Part shown: positions 1-12,700 of the stretch, piece after piece
Layout of the letters: each line of letters begins with the position of its first letter
Position numbering within the stretch: position 1 is the first letter of the stretch
Source: Romanomermis culicivorax
Lineage: Eukaryota; Nematoda; Enoplea; Mermithida; Mermithidae
Length of the DNA stretch: 64,000 nucleotides
NCBI GenBank assembly: GCA_963922205.1
Contig: CAWUHX010000098.1
Coordinates: 248,001-312,000 of the forward strand
Direction: 5' to 3'
Notes under the pieces: model-generated
Databases searched by the model: none
What the model saw: the letters and a program-made list of their open reading frames with translations, nothing else
What the model was told of the DNA's origin: nothing
Program-made: the position numbers and the translations under genes

Positions 1-2269
1 AAGATGGCTTTCAATACGAACATTGAACTTTAGGAGTTCAACTATCTGCCTTTTGGTCTATGCAACGCCTCTGGGACATTCCAACACCTCATGGACCTGC
101 TCCTTACAGGAATACTGTGGTGTAGAGCATTGACCTATCTCGACAACATCTTGGTGTTCAGAAATTCCCACACCCAGATGCTTGAGCACCTGGCGGACAT
201 GTTCTCTTGTCTTGATCAGGGTGGAATGAAGCTCAGACTGAGCAAGTGCAAATTCTCCTACTCCGAGGTGGAATATCTAGGCTATCCCATCTCACAGAGC
301 GGCCTGGAACCGGACAAAGTCAAATTGGCTGCCATCCAGAATCTACCCATTTCACAGAACACCAGAGACATCAAGTCCTTTCTTGGTCTCATGTTGTATT
401 ACAGGCGGTTTATCCCTGGTTGTGCCCAGCTCAGCGTACCAGTAACCAAGCTCTTATGGAAGGAAATTACTCTCCTGTGGTCAAAACCTCAGCAGAAGGT
501 GTTGGACGAACTCCGATGATTGCTGACAAACCCTCCTATTCTGCACCATCGGAACTTTATGAAATCCTTCATTCTTCGAACCGATGCAAGTATTTCCAGA
601 ATAGGGGAGGTTTTAAGCCAGTTAGACAATAATGGACACGATCATCCTGTCGCGTACGCTAGTGGAGGGTTAACAGCAGCTGAGAAAAACTACTCTATTA
701 TGGAGTTGGAGACTCTCACTGTTGTCCATTTTGTCAAGCACTTTTGACCATACCTCTTTCAACATGAGGTGGTCCTACAGACTGACCATATGGCTGTCAA
801 GGCAGTGTTGGAGAAACCTAACCCCTCTGCTTGGATCGCCTGGTGAGGACTTGCACTCACTGAATTCAAACTGACAATTTGGCCGCAAAAAGTTCGGTCT
901 AATGGTAATGCTGACCCATTATCACGCCAACCAGATCCTAATTCTCTCTTTGGTCAGAGTAGTGACAATACTCCTCTTTATAGACCTGAGGGGCAAGTAA
1001 TGATGATCACCTATGTTGCACAGCACCTGGCGAGATCAGAGACTTATGCTGAGATATTGACTGATGTGCAGCACCATGACCTTCTAGCAGCTCAATTCGA
1101 GGATCTGGATCCAGCCTCCATTCTTAGATCACTAAAACCCTACGGTGATCAGAATGATGCTGATGGCTACCACCTGTTGGATGACGTCCTTCAGAAGTGG
1201 ACAGGTGAGTCCAACAAGATTGCCATACCCAGATCCATGGTTACTACCATTATCGAGGCTCATCATAATGACATCTTGGCTGGACACTTTGGTGCTAAAT
1301 GTACTGCATGGCTAATAGCTCGCAGGTACCACTGGCCATCCCTCAGTGTGGATATAAAGTCCTTTTGTCAGCGGTGTGATCTTTGCCAACAAAAACAAAA
1401 AAGCTCAACAAAAGACCCAAGCAGCCCTGAAACATATCACTATTACAGGTCCGTTTCACAGGGTAGGTGTCGACTGTATGGGACCCATGACCACTAGTGA
1501 GGCTGGCAACCATTTTATTGTAGTCTTCATAGACTACTTTACAAAATAGGTTGAAGCTTTCGCTACTCCAGATATCACTGCACAAACCATAGCCTGACAT
1601 TTTGTCACGCAAATTATCTGCTGGCACGGGGTACCACAGATTCTTCAGTCTGATCATGGCACTGATTTCACATCAAAACGGATGGCTGAAATCACTGCCA
1701 CCTGTTCAACTAAGATAATCCACTCCACCCCTTATCACCCAATGACAAAAAGCAAAGTGGAAAGAGCTAATCAAACACTAGCTACACGACTGCATATATA
1801 TGTCCATCAAGGGTATACAGATTGGGATGAACACCTGTCGTATTCTGTGTTTGCCGTCAACATTAGCATGAATGAATCCACAGGATATTCCCCCTTCGAA
1901 CTCATGTGCGGTCACAGGCCCATGCTACCTGTTGATGCCCCACTCTCATTCAACCCTCCGGCCCATATCATTGACATATCCACAAATGATATGGAGGTCA
2001 AACGCCATTTCACAAATGCCCTGACCTTGATCATACTGAATGGGACCAGGGATTGCCACCCCTGCCCTGAGGGCGTTGTCCATTACTCTACAGCAGAACC
2101 CCAGGGTCAGGTTCTCGAGAGGGAATCCATGCTGGGTCAAGTTCCTGAGACGGAATCCACAAGCCACCCAATGGGGTCACAGCATGTCTATCACAGTGAC
2201 ATGGCCATATTCTCTAGCAATATGGCATGGGTTTCATCCCATCAACATGACTGTCCACTTTTCATTTAA
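1..2269 (+). pseudogene. Ty3/gypsy retrotransposon pol remnant (RT, RNase H, integrase)
   Basis: Read through stops and shifts, this stretch gives the C-terminal half of a Ty3/gypsy reverse transcriptase (palm box YLDNILVF near 138-162, with Asn where the second catalytic Asp belongs), an RNase H block (RTDASISRIG near 580-610, CpG-poor and broken), an H2C2 integrase finger (HHNDILAGHFG near 1260-1295, then CQRCDLCQQ near 1368-1392) and an integrase core (DYFTK near 1530, YHPMTKSKVERANQTL near 1733-1780). The 5' part lies outside the window. In-phase stops occur near 31, 517, 745, 844, 1546 and 1595 and there is a frameshift near 1395-1460. It is a dead copy. It is more distant from the minus-strand element at 40.7-43.8 kb than the 29-33 kb copy is, judging by eye. 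Confidence 0.9.
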
Positions 2270-3402
2270 TGTGACATGGCTCCAATTTCGCCTAATGTGA
2301 CACTTTGCTGAATTGAGATTCACTGTTTCGAGCCTTCACTGAATTGAGAATAGCTGTATTGAGTTTCGCTGTTTTGAAAATCGCTGTAGTGTGTTTCGCT
2401 GAACAGGGGTGAAACCTACCTGTATCCCTAGTTTCATAGTTTTTACATTTTTCGGTCTGTACTAACTACACTTTTCAATTTTAAAATTCAAAAAATGTTG
2501 AAGTGAGCAGAGTCATCTGGGGTCTTTTTTGGGCATAGGATCTCTAACCACTATCATCCGACACGAGCTAATTTCAATCAGGTACCGTTTCGGAAACTTT
2601 ATGTGTTTGCACCCTCTGGTTCATAATGAAGTTTTCCTTTTTCTCTACTTCGTTTCGACATTTTAAAGCAGCCAGGAAAGAAGTTTCTCCTGCGAATAAC
2701 GGATGCTCCACAATAATGTTACATCTTTTCTACTCTGTGATATTTTCAATCGTGTGAACGCAACACAAAACGCTAAAAAATTGGAAGATTCCCAAAGTTT
2801 GGAATAATGTAGCTACGACAATTTTGACTTTCATGCTGAATAAGTGTCGGAACAATACTCAGCATGTACACCAACCCGATTTTCTGATATAATTAATTTT
2901 TGAATCATCATGTCGGAACTTCTCAGGAAGTGCGTCTTGAAAAAACATGAACGATATGCAACATGAAATCAATCATGTCATAAAAATAATTTAATCAAAT
3001 CAAACGATTGATTTTTCCCCCCAAAAATTGTCAAGTTTTATTTTTTAGAGGCATTTCAAGGAATACAGACTGCACATGACTGACGATTCATATTGCAAAA
3101 CGATCGTTTTGATTCTTGTAGAATAGAATACACAAAATTCAAAAGTTTCGATTCTGAGAAAAGCGACAACAAACTGGGAAAGTATAGTGAGATCAGAATA
3201 ATTCAAGGATAACCTAGAAATTTAGAAAACTGACATTGGAAACGTTTTTAGGGCTCCGTTCAAGTGATTTATCCGATGATCCAGTGCGACTTGCTCATCA
3301 ACTTTCAAATCTAAAGGCGCACCTGCTGTTGCAGAAATTTTTACTAGCATTGGTAAAACTTCGGCGCCGGCTCAGTCAGAAACGCTCTGAGACAGAATAT
3401 TT
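2270..3402. other. Non-coding stretch with short degenerate repeats
   Basis: No gene recognised. Positions 2300-2405 repeat a loose 15-20 bp unit built on TTCGCTGAATTGAG/TTCGCTGTTTTGA about six times. The rest looks like plain AT-rich sequence between the retrotransposon remnant and the 3' end of RRP1. Confidence 0.4.
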
Positions 3403-3413
3403 TTATTTATTTC
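3403..3413 (-). terminator. Poly(A) signal of RRP1
   Basis: On the minus strand the bases read AATAAATAAAA, about 60 nt after the RRP1 stop codon, the usual place for a polyadenylation hexamer. Confidence 0.6.
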
Positions 3414-3472
3414 CGATTGAAAACAACATGATCTCAGATTTTAATTCATAAACAACTAACATTTGAAAATGT

Positions 3473-3745
3473 TCACAACGCTATCAACACATTGTCACCC
3501 GTAAGGTCCGTGATCTTGCGACCTTTTAACTTTAATTTTTCTACTCTCGAAATACTTTTGACGTTTAATGGCGATTTTTTCCTCAATTTAACTTCCTGCG
3601 ATTGTTTGACTATTTTGCTACGTTTATTTGAGTTTCTTTCTTCTCCATCGTCGTTCATCTTACGTTTCTTCCTCGTTTCATCCAAGGCCATTTTTTTCTT
3701 CAGTTTTTCATGTCTTTTCCACAAATTCTCAGCAGCTTGATCAAT
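3473..3745 (-). CDS. RRP1: RRP1 exon 7, basic C-terminus
   Basis: Acceptor TATGTAG. 90 codons then TGA. Very Lys/Arg-rich (RHEKLKKKMALDETRKKRKM), as in RRP1 C-termini that hold nucleolar localisation signals. The overlapping plus-strand frame is a shadow. Confidence 0.72.
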   Translation of the reverse strand: MDQAAENLWKRHEKLKKKMALDETRKKRKMNDDGEERNSNKRSKIVKQSQEVKLRKKSPLNVKSISRVEKLKLKGRKITDLTGDNVLIAL

Positions 3746-6700
3746 CTACATACAACGTAACAAGAATTTGATCGTTCCGAGACTTCTAATAGCGGATTTT
3801 TACGGAGAAGAATTACATATCAGATCTTATCAGCTAACCATCACAGAATCTTAGCATTTGAAGTTAAATGCTATGAATCTAGAATTTATCTTGTCATCAC
3901 ATCAGTAACTTTATCAAAAATCTACGCTGAAGAATCTTTCAAATGAAAACGATGTTAATAGATTAATTGATTTAAAGTCATTTCCTTTTACGGAATAGAC
4001 ATGATTCGTTTTTCTCAACTTTTGTGGATGTTGCTAAATTTTCGATGATTATTCAAATTCAAATACTTCCTGACCATAGTTTTTTTTTTTAGCATTTTAC
4101 AAGCCATGGCTTGTTGGACTGACAAAATGGCTTGTAGAATTTTTGTCCAACAAGCCAAAATGGCTTGTCAGAATTTTTTGAGTCATGTGTTTGATCATAT
4201 CGGATACTGAAAAGATGCATTTTGGTGCATTTTAGAAGGTCATAATCTCAAAAATTTCCGGCGCTTGGCGCCGGTTATAACTTAAACAAGCATTATTATT
4301 TATTTCCTAGCTCAGGCGCCGCTTCCAACATGTCTGTCTCCACTTATCATTTAATCTTTAATAGTTTTGATCATCTTAAACGTATTATTTCATGTTTTAA
4401 TTAGTAATCTTCAATATTTCATCTTGATATTTTTGATTTCATTTTTTGATTCACATTTTTTCCTTGACACATTTTTTGAGAAAGATCAATACGTCAACTC
4501 TGTAAACTTTTTGAAGCGATTATTCCTTTCTTGACGTAAAGTCAATTCAAAAGCTTCGTGGAAGTAGTTTTCGGAAATTTCTACTCTTCTTACTCATATC
4601 TTTTCGGCCAAGTTCATGAGAGTGTGAGAATAAATTAATGGTTTTAAAATTTTTCAAACATAAAATTCTAGAAATTACGACTTTTGAACAGAAAATTCGA
4701 ATCTAATTCTTCAAATAAGTGTTTGGAAAATTGATTTTCCAGCATCGCAGAATGTCAATACCCAAAAAAATTTTCCGGCGTTTCAGGCAGGAAAGATTAA
4801 TAGCTTTTTTGGGCTCTCACTTGTCATCATAGACGATTTAACCGCCGATTTCTCATGTAATTCAAAGTCATTATGTTCTTGGATAGTTTGCTCGAAAATT
4901 TGTTCCACAATGCTTGTAGATTCGACTTCGATCAAACTCAAAAATTTGAAAAGTTTCTTGAATTTTAATGATTTAACGGCTCTAAAATGTTATTTAATAA
5001 ATGTTGAATGACATCTCTTTTCTGATCGATTGCCACGATGCTCAATATATACATTTCTTTAAAAAATAACCTAGCATTGGAATTTATTCACGTATACTGA
5101 TATTATAAAATTGGCTTGTAAAAATTTGGAATGGCTTGTAAAATTTTAGGTCAACAAGCCACTTGGCTTGTGACTCGTAGGTCAAAAAAAAAACCCTGTT
5201 CCTGACCCGTCTTATTCATAAGGAAAACCAGTTTTTAAAATTCATTTTACTTCCTCTTCGCAGAGATCTGCTTCTTCGGATATTTCTACGTAGAATGGAT
5301 CTTTGCCGGCAAGTAGAAGATCGTATTTTTTGACAAGTCTGTAGATAAGGCCGCGGCGCTTCGGCTTGATACCCTTTGATTTCCCGATATCGAAGAGCAT
5401 AGATTTAATACGATTCAAATCAAACTAGAAGAGAAAATGACCGCTGAAATTTTTAATGTAATGACGGAGATAAACAAACTACATGTATCATCAGCGATGA
5501 ATAAACTCAAATTGAATAATGAAACCGATCATGGGCTATTTGTAGACTTTGTTAATTTGACGTTATTAGCATAATAACCTAGTATCTGTACTGAAATACT
5601 TGATCAGGAACACAACATTGAATAGTTCGACCATAATTAAACGCTACTTAACTTCGAAAAAATGCAGTATGGCGTGAAAGAATTAATGCTACCATACCAA
5701 CTGCTTCCAGATCATACATATAATATTTTTTACAGTTTTTTATACAAAAATTACTATTTTTTGACCGGATTTTTGACGAAATTTTTTCCATCAGGGACTC
5801 CTCCCCTAAGATTTCGGGTAATCACTGACCACCGACCCCAAAAACGTCGCCTGACCCCCGCCCAGACCTCGGGGCCCAATTACATGTATGTTCCAGTTGT
5901 TGAGTAATTTTCAAAATCGTTCAAGGCATACTAATATTAGGAAAGGAAGATAATAATTGGTAGATTTTATTAACCTTTCTTAAATTTCTTTCCCAGCTCT
6001 GGCTTCGCGAAATTTTCAGAATTGAGTTAAAAAATAAACTGGTAAGCTTTGGCGAATGTTTGTCAAAAAAGCCACCCATGCAGCTAGTATTAAAGGGCCG
6101 GAGTTGATTCCCATGAATTTCTCGTCCAGCATTCAACTTACTTCTAGTATCGGCTGACTCGTACTTTGATCAGAGTCTTTTTTCTCGTTCTGGTTCGAGA
6201 CACAATATTGCAAAATAAGTTTGAAAATTTCGTCTAAAACAGCGTTGAAGTGTGTGTCGCTGGAAAGGAATGCAATCGATATGCATGCAGTCAATATAAG
6301 AAAAATTTAAATTAGCTTTCGAGAAATATATCCGAAACAAAAACTATCAATAACTGAATTAAAAGTTTCATGGTAAAAGGTTTCCAGTTTTGGGAGACAA
6401 AATCAAAACTTTGTATAAACAACCTTTCACAATTCCAGTTTCTACCGGGGCAATATTCTGGTAACTTGATTTCTTCAGACAGAAAGCAATTCCATCGCAG
6501 CCAGAAGGGAGTGGACTGTAATCTTGTTTATAGAAACTTTCTTCGATTTTCATAAGACGGCCGAGAATCGAGATGCATCAAAATGGTCATGCTTTTAAAC
6601 AGACTTTTTTTGCTTTGAAAATCATGAGCCAACGGTTCCTAAAATACCTGTAATTAGGGGGGGGGGGGTTGGGGGGGACCCCCCAACTTGGCCAACCATA

Positions 6701-9700
6701 TACCCACCCCCCCCCCCAGTTTGGAAAAAATTGGCAAAAAAGTGCCTTTTTCGGGAAAAATTTCGACTTTTTTCGACCCCCCCCCCAAAAATTTCGGATT
6801 TACCCCCGCTCAACTGGTCGGCCCTCTTACAGGTATGGTTCCTGAGCCTAAATTTACAGAAGCCAAATTTAAATTTTGTGGACCAAAAGCTTATAATTGA
6901 AGAATATCGAAAAATGCAACACACTGTAATATTACATGTAATTATAATCAATCAGTTGATACGTGTTCAAAAAATAACTGTTCAAAATTTTATTTTCAGT
7001 CAGTGTTTTTCTGGTACAGACCTCATCGTGCATGTACGAGGATCGACAAAAAATCTTTGTACAGAGAAAATTTATTTTTACGCAAAAAAACAATATTCTG
7101 TGTATTTTCGCAGAAACCTTTTTCGAAGATTCCACTTGAGTTCATGTCCTTCTGGCACAAAATTATGGTCCATTGAAGAATTCAGCTTCTCCTCTTATTC
7201 CTTCCGTTGTCTCTTTTCTTTCAAGCGCGAAGCGCGAGAAAAATTTCAAGATTCTGACATTCTAAAATCCTGGAAAATCAATTTAACGATAATTATTCAC
7301 ATAACCTTAAGGTCAGAATTATCTGTTCAAAAAATGTCTTCATCATTATTCAATTTGAAAAAACTCATTCTTTCATAAGTTTGAAAAACTTCAATTTAAA
7401 CATCGAATTTCTGGGAATCACTTCTATGACGGAACAGATATGAGTTCAAACTGGGCTCCATGTTGAAAATCGTAGTTAAAAAAAGGTTGGGAAAATAGAG
7501 ATTATGACCTCTTAAATGCACCAAAACTCATCTTTTCCAAGACAACCCCTAATATTTTTACCTTTTTTCAAAAATATTTTTCTCCAAAAAGAATGATTTG
7601 GGGAAAAACAGTGGACAGACCAATCCGAAGAATCAAAGATTAAATCCGGCGCCAAGCGCCGAAAAATTTTCAATGTTTTCAGATTTTAGAGCCAGCAAAA
7701 CACTTACTTTAAATCATTGAATGAAAAATATCTATAATTTACTAAAATATAAATATATTAATCAAAATTCTAGGAGCCAAAACTGCTCTAAGACCAATAA
7801 TTTTAGGAGCCATTTCCAAACTTTTAGACCCGTATTCACAATCGCGTGTTAGCGGCATGTTAAGCTTACACGGTGTTAAATTTTGGCTAACACGGTGGTA
7901 ACACGGTGCTAAGTTTTATCCCCGTATTCACAATCGCGTGTTAGGGTCGAAAAATGGAAAAGTTGATACGGCGTTCTAAACCTGCCCCCTACCAGTTTTA
8001 GCGGCGTGTTAGCAGTAGTCTGTTTGTTAATTTTTTCAACTGTCATAGATATTATTGACCTATTGGATCATATTGATGGAAATGAAGAAATAGTACATCA
8101 TATTCGTCACTTTTGGGATAGGGCCAATCCATTTGAGGGCTACGATGACATTACCTTTAAATCAAGATACAAATGGTCGAAAAATGGTTCCCGAGACTTG
8201 ATTACGCTTCTCCAAGATCAATTAAAAACTTCTGGTCGAAATCATGCGATTCCTCCAGCACTTCAGGTTAATACAAAATCATAAATTTTATTCATGAAAA
8301 TTAACTGCTCATCAAATGGCTGTTCAGACTCAAAGATTACATACTGAAAAAAGCTGGCATTGTTAAAAAGCCTTGTTGACATTGACCCCAATGTTTATTT
8401 TTTTCCTGTTATATCCTTTTTCATATTAAAAACATGCTTGAGCTTATTCTGCCACCCTGTTACAAAAGTAACACGGTGATAACGAAAGTAACACGCTGGT
8501 AACACGGTGTTGGCTAACACAGACTTAACACGCTATTGTGAATACGAGGTGATACTTGACACGGTGTTAGCTCGATCGCCGTGTTAGCCAACACGGTGTT
8601 AAGTCCTAACACCGTGTTGACTTAACACGCGATTGTGAATACGGGCCTTAGGCGCCCAGGCCTATGAAATGACTAGAAAAGCCTGATTTTAATAATCCTC
8701 AATGAGTAGCAAGAGGCAGCTACATAGAAAGAGCAAGCTCAATTTTCCATGATTTGACGAAACTGATGTGACGATTAGCCCGAAATAGCTGTAAAACTCA
8801 AGATTTTGCTTAGATCAGCGACTTAAATCAGAAAACTGTTTTTAAAATCAAGATAGGGATAATACATCGCATGTCTCTCTATATGTTGGTGTATGAATTA
8901 GATACTACTGCTATTTACATAAAGACTTTTTAATCGCAAATAATTTCACAGGCAAATGAAAGCCCAGTTATTACTTTGTCTTTTTATCCGACAATAAATC
9001 TAAAAATGGCGATAGAAATTCGTGGATTTGCTTGCTGTTTAATTCTCCTGCTCCCATATTGTCTAATTCGTCCAAATAAATACTGACAAAATGTAACTTT
9101 AATCCCAAAGGATAAGCGTCCGGATCGGCATTGAGCCCACAGCGACGAAATATATCGAAAACGCGCTTCATTTCGTTTTCGCTCCATCTTATATTTTTAA
9201 GCCATCGCAAAATTTGACGAAACATGCGTCGATAGAACTGGGAAAAAGGAATACTTGAGCAAACGATGTTGGAGATGCGAAGGTTATACTTTGAATATCA
9301 AAAATTGGAAATTTTAAGAATTGGCGATGGCGGTTCCGCTTCGATGTATATACTGATCATACATGTAACGGAGCTCCGAGGTCTGGGGGGGGGGGGTTGG
9401 AGCACTTTTTTGGGGCCGGGGGTCAGTAATTCCCAAAATTTTGGGGGGAGGGGTCCTAAAGGAAAAAAAATTCGATTTTTTTCATGAAAAATGTCCGAAA
9501 AACGGTTTAAAAAGTAGTAATTTTTGTCTAAAAAATGATAAAATATGTACTTATGGCGCGAAGCGCCGAGAAAATTGACGTTTTTGACCATTTTTTGTTC
9601 AAAAATGGACATTTTTCATCAAAAAATTAATATTTTTCAGTATTTTTCCGACCAAAAGTATGGGGGTCCCTAGGGCTACCATATGGCTAGCCATAGGATT

Positions 9701-12700
9701 GGAAAATCCTGGGGGGGGCGGTCGCCCAATGGCTAGCCATATGGTCGACGATTTCTGGGGGGGTGGTTCCCATAGCACTCCCCCCCAATTACATGTATGA
9801 CTGATATTATATTAGACATGCATACAGGGTGTGTATTTACTTACTGCACTCTAAAAATGTTGCCAAAGCTTTGCCATGGCTTATCTTTGCTAAGAGTAAA
9901 TGCAAACAATAGGGATTCTTGTCAGGCACTGCAGGATGAATTAGGGGGATGGGGGAACGTTCCCTCAAATTATGGTTTCCCACCCTCACAAACGTTGTGA
10001 ATATGTTGAACCATTATAGTGATGGACCGATGCATCGGCATCGGCCGATTGTTGCATTTTTCTGGCATCGGCCATCGGCCGATGTTTTGGCAAATAATCG
10101 GCCGATGGCCGATTGTTTGGTAACTTTTTGTTACAATGAATGCAGGTGCACATGCTTAAAAAACAGATTGTTCACATACATATTTTACACTTACTTTAGT
10201 AAATACATTATTTTTTGTGAAAATGGTTGTTTTAATGTCTAGCATATTTGCCCTGTGTTGCCATTGACGAACTAGATAACAAGAATTTGACAAGCTATGA
10301 ATGGAATATTTTAGCTGCGGCGGTAAGAATATACTTTAATACATGTATAATGTATCCACACCTTAGATGATTATAATTTTGCAGCTTGTCAATTTGTTAA
10401 AATCTTTTGATGAAACTGTAAAAATCTATGAATCTAAAAACGCCTGTATTTCGGAGGAAATAGCTAAAGAAACGTAAGCTAGATTTTGTGCCAAAATTTT
10501 TCTGAAAAAAATAGATTAAAGAATCGTATGATTAAGAATTTTACGCCACTCAATCCACAACTTCAACTTTCCTGGATTGGGTTCATTAAAGGAGGCATTG
10601 TCAGGGAAAATGAATCAATATTTTTATAGAAATGATAATCGAGTCCACTTTAAACCCATTGAAGACAATAGACTCCATGCTTTGGCATCTTTACTAGATC
10701 CTGGATTTAAAAAGGATGGATTGAAATTTGAAATATAACACATATTGATCATACAAATCAATATTAAATAATTTAGGCTTTCTGTGATCCTCAAGCAGAA
10801 GACAAAGCTGAACTAAAGTCTGTTTTTTATAAAATGCTTCCGAATAGAAAAGTGACACAAATCAGTATCGTTGTCAAAATCGTTTACATAAAGCCCTTAT
10901 TGTAAATTTTTCACTCGAAAAATTGTTAAGGATTAGGTCAGTATGCTCACCAATTTCCATTTCTATATAATATATTGTTTATCAAAAAATGGTGAAAATC
11001 TAAAATACTACTTACTTTTCACTCTCATTATTTAGAAGCATTTCAAGAAAAAACGACTATAGCTTTGGTTAGAATGGTTGTCGATCAAAAATAACAAAAT
11101 CAACGCTTTTCTGAAAATATGGTTCAACAATTTGAATGAATCTTCAATCTCATTCTCCAAACTTTCTCTATAAGCCACAATTAATACTAATGTAAATAAT
11201 TCAAGCATTAACACAAAACTGACCAATTTCAGGCCCTATTTGGCCATTGCAAGTTCATCTGAAAATGAGCTGTAGCCCGAAAAATATGCAATGTCAACAT
11301 TTGAGCAAGCAAAATCCATTGTTTTGGAATACATTACTAGAATAATGGAAGAAAAATGCTGCAACAAAACCAGAATTAGCTAATGTGAGTCACAATAGTG
11401 TGCAGTTGAAAATAAGTTTCATTATGGAAAAAATTTCTTTAGCTTGCCATGAAATTTTTATCAGCTCCAATTGGGTCAGTAGCTAGTGAATGATCATTTT
11501 AAAAAGCAAAAGATGCTAGAAGTGGAAAAAGATCCCGTTTATTGCAGAGATTGGATCCAACAGTGCAAACTGGAAAAACAAGCTGAAGTTGAAGAAGCTT
11601 CTAGTGAACTCAGCAATCAAAGTGAAGGTAGTACAACAGATGCCGTTGTTGATGACAAATTGGATGAATGAAATGTTGTTAATTATTGAATGTTGAAAAT
11701 ATCAGTAAAACTTTGTGAATAATTCATAATAATTTTAAATTTATTACAGTGTAACAACTTCAGGTTGCATTTTGTACATGTTACAGCCGATGCATCGGCA
11801 ATCGGCCATCGGCCGATGCATCGGCATCGGCCGATGGCAAATTTTTGGCCATCGGTACATCACTAAACCATTAACCCTATAAGGCCAGATACCGCTATCC
11901 TGAGGTATTACATGTGGTTAAAAAATCCAATGAATTATAAAATGAAATCTGGCGCGAATTCACAATTTTTTGGTATTTTCTGATTTTAGGGCATGCAGAA
12001 TGCTCACTTTCAATCTAAAATCGACTGAAAATAACGATTATATTTACTAATCTAAATGTTTAGGAGCCAAAATGGTTCCTATATGAAAACCTAAAACTTT
12101 AGGAGGCATTTCCAAATATTTGGGGCCCATGCCCGCAAAAGAAAAAAACCTGTTCGAGTCGGGGTCAACCGTTGCATCTCCATATGATACTAACTATAAC
12201 CGAATCGTATACAAATAAGACCAACCATCAAATATTTGTCCATCCGCCATTGATCTAACGTGAACCATGAATTCCCTATTTCTTCGTAAAATCCTTCAAT
12301 GAATAACAACTTTTGATTCGTATCGTTAATTTTCCCCAATAAAGCGACAATACTGTCAACTAACTCTTCCTAATGAAAAAACAGACAAATAAGTATTTAC
12401 CATTACAGAAATAAAAAAAATAGTGTCCATCCGTAAATAATTCAGCTCATTTTAGAAATTCTGCGCGAAGCATGATAATTACCCTTTTCAACACATGTAA
12501 ATAAAGCAAAAAGATGAAAATATTTGCAATGATAATGTCCTTTCTCAAACCCACCTGCATTAGTGGTTTGTCTTGCAGCCAGAAACAAAAATATAAGCCC
12601 TTCCAGAGCTTTAAGAAATCTTCTTTTGTAGCACCTAAAATAAGATCGGTTGATTTCTACTTGATTTTTCGTTAATCAAAATTTTTACAAGCATTCTTTG

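Noticed and set aside
3492..3740. Plus-strand frame opposite RRP1 exon 7
   Set aside because: It is the shadow of the Lys/Arg-rich exon, low-complexity Phe/Leu/Ser, without splice or family support.
5242..5424. Reading RRP1 exon 6 as the terminal exon ending at TGA
   Set aside because: A good GT donor precedes the stop and the phase joins exactly to the basic exon 7, giving a multiple of three over all seven exons.
6622..7378. Open frames on both strands across the poly-G/poly-C run
   Set aside because: They are Gly/Pro/Phe-rich artefacts of G and C runs within a MITE, with no domain and overlapping frames on opposite strands.
8448..8645. CRISPR-like array from repeated AACACGGTGTTA units
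   Set aside because: Spacing is irregular and the units are both-strand copies next to Harbinger termini in a eukaryotic intron.
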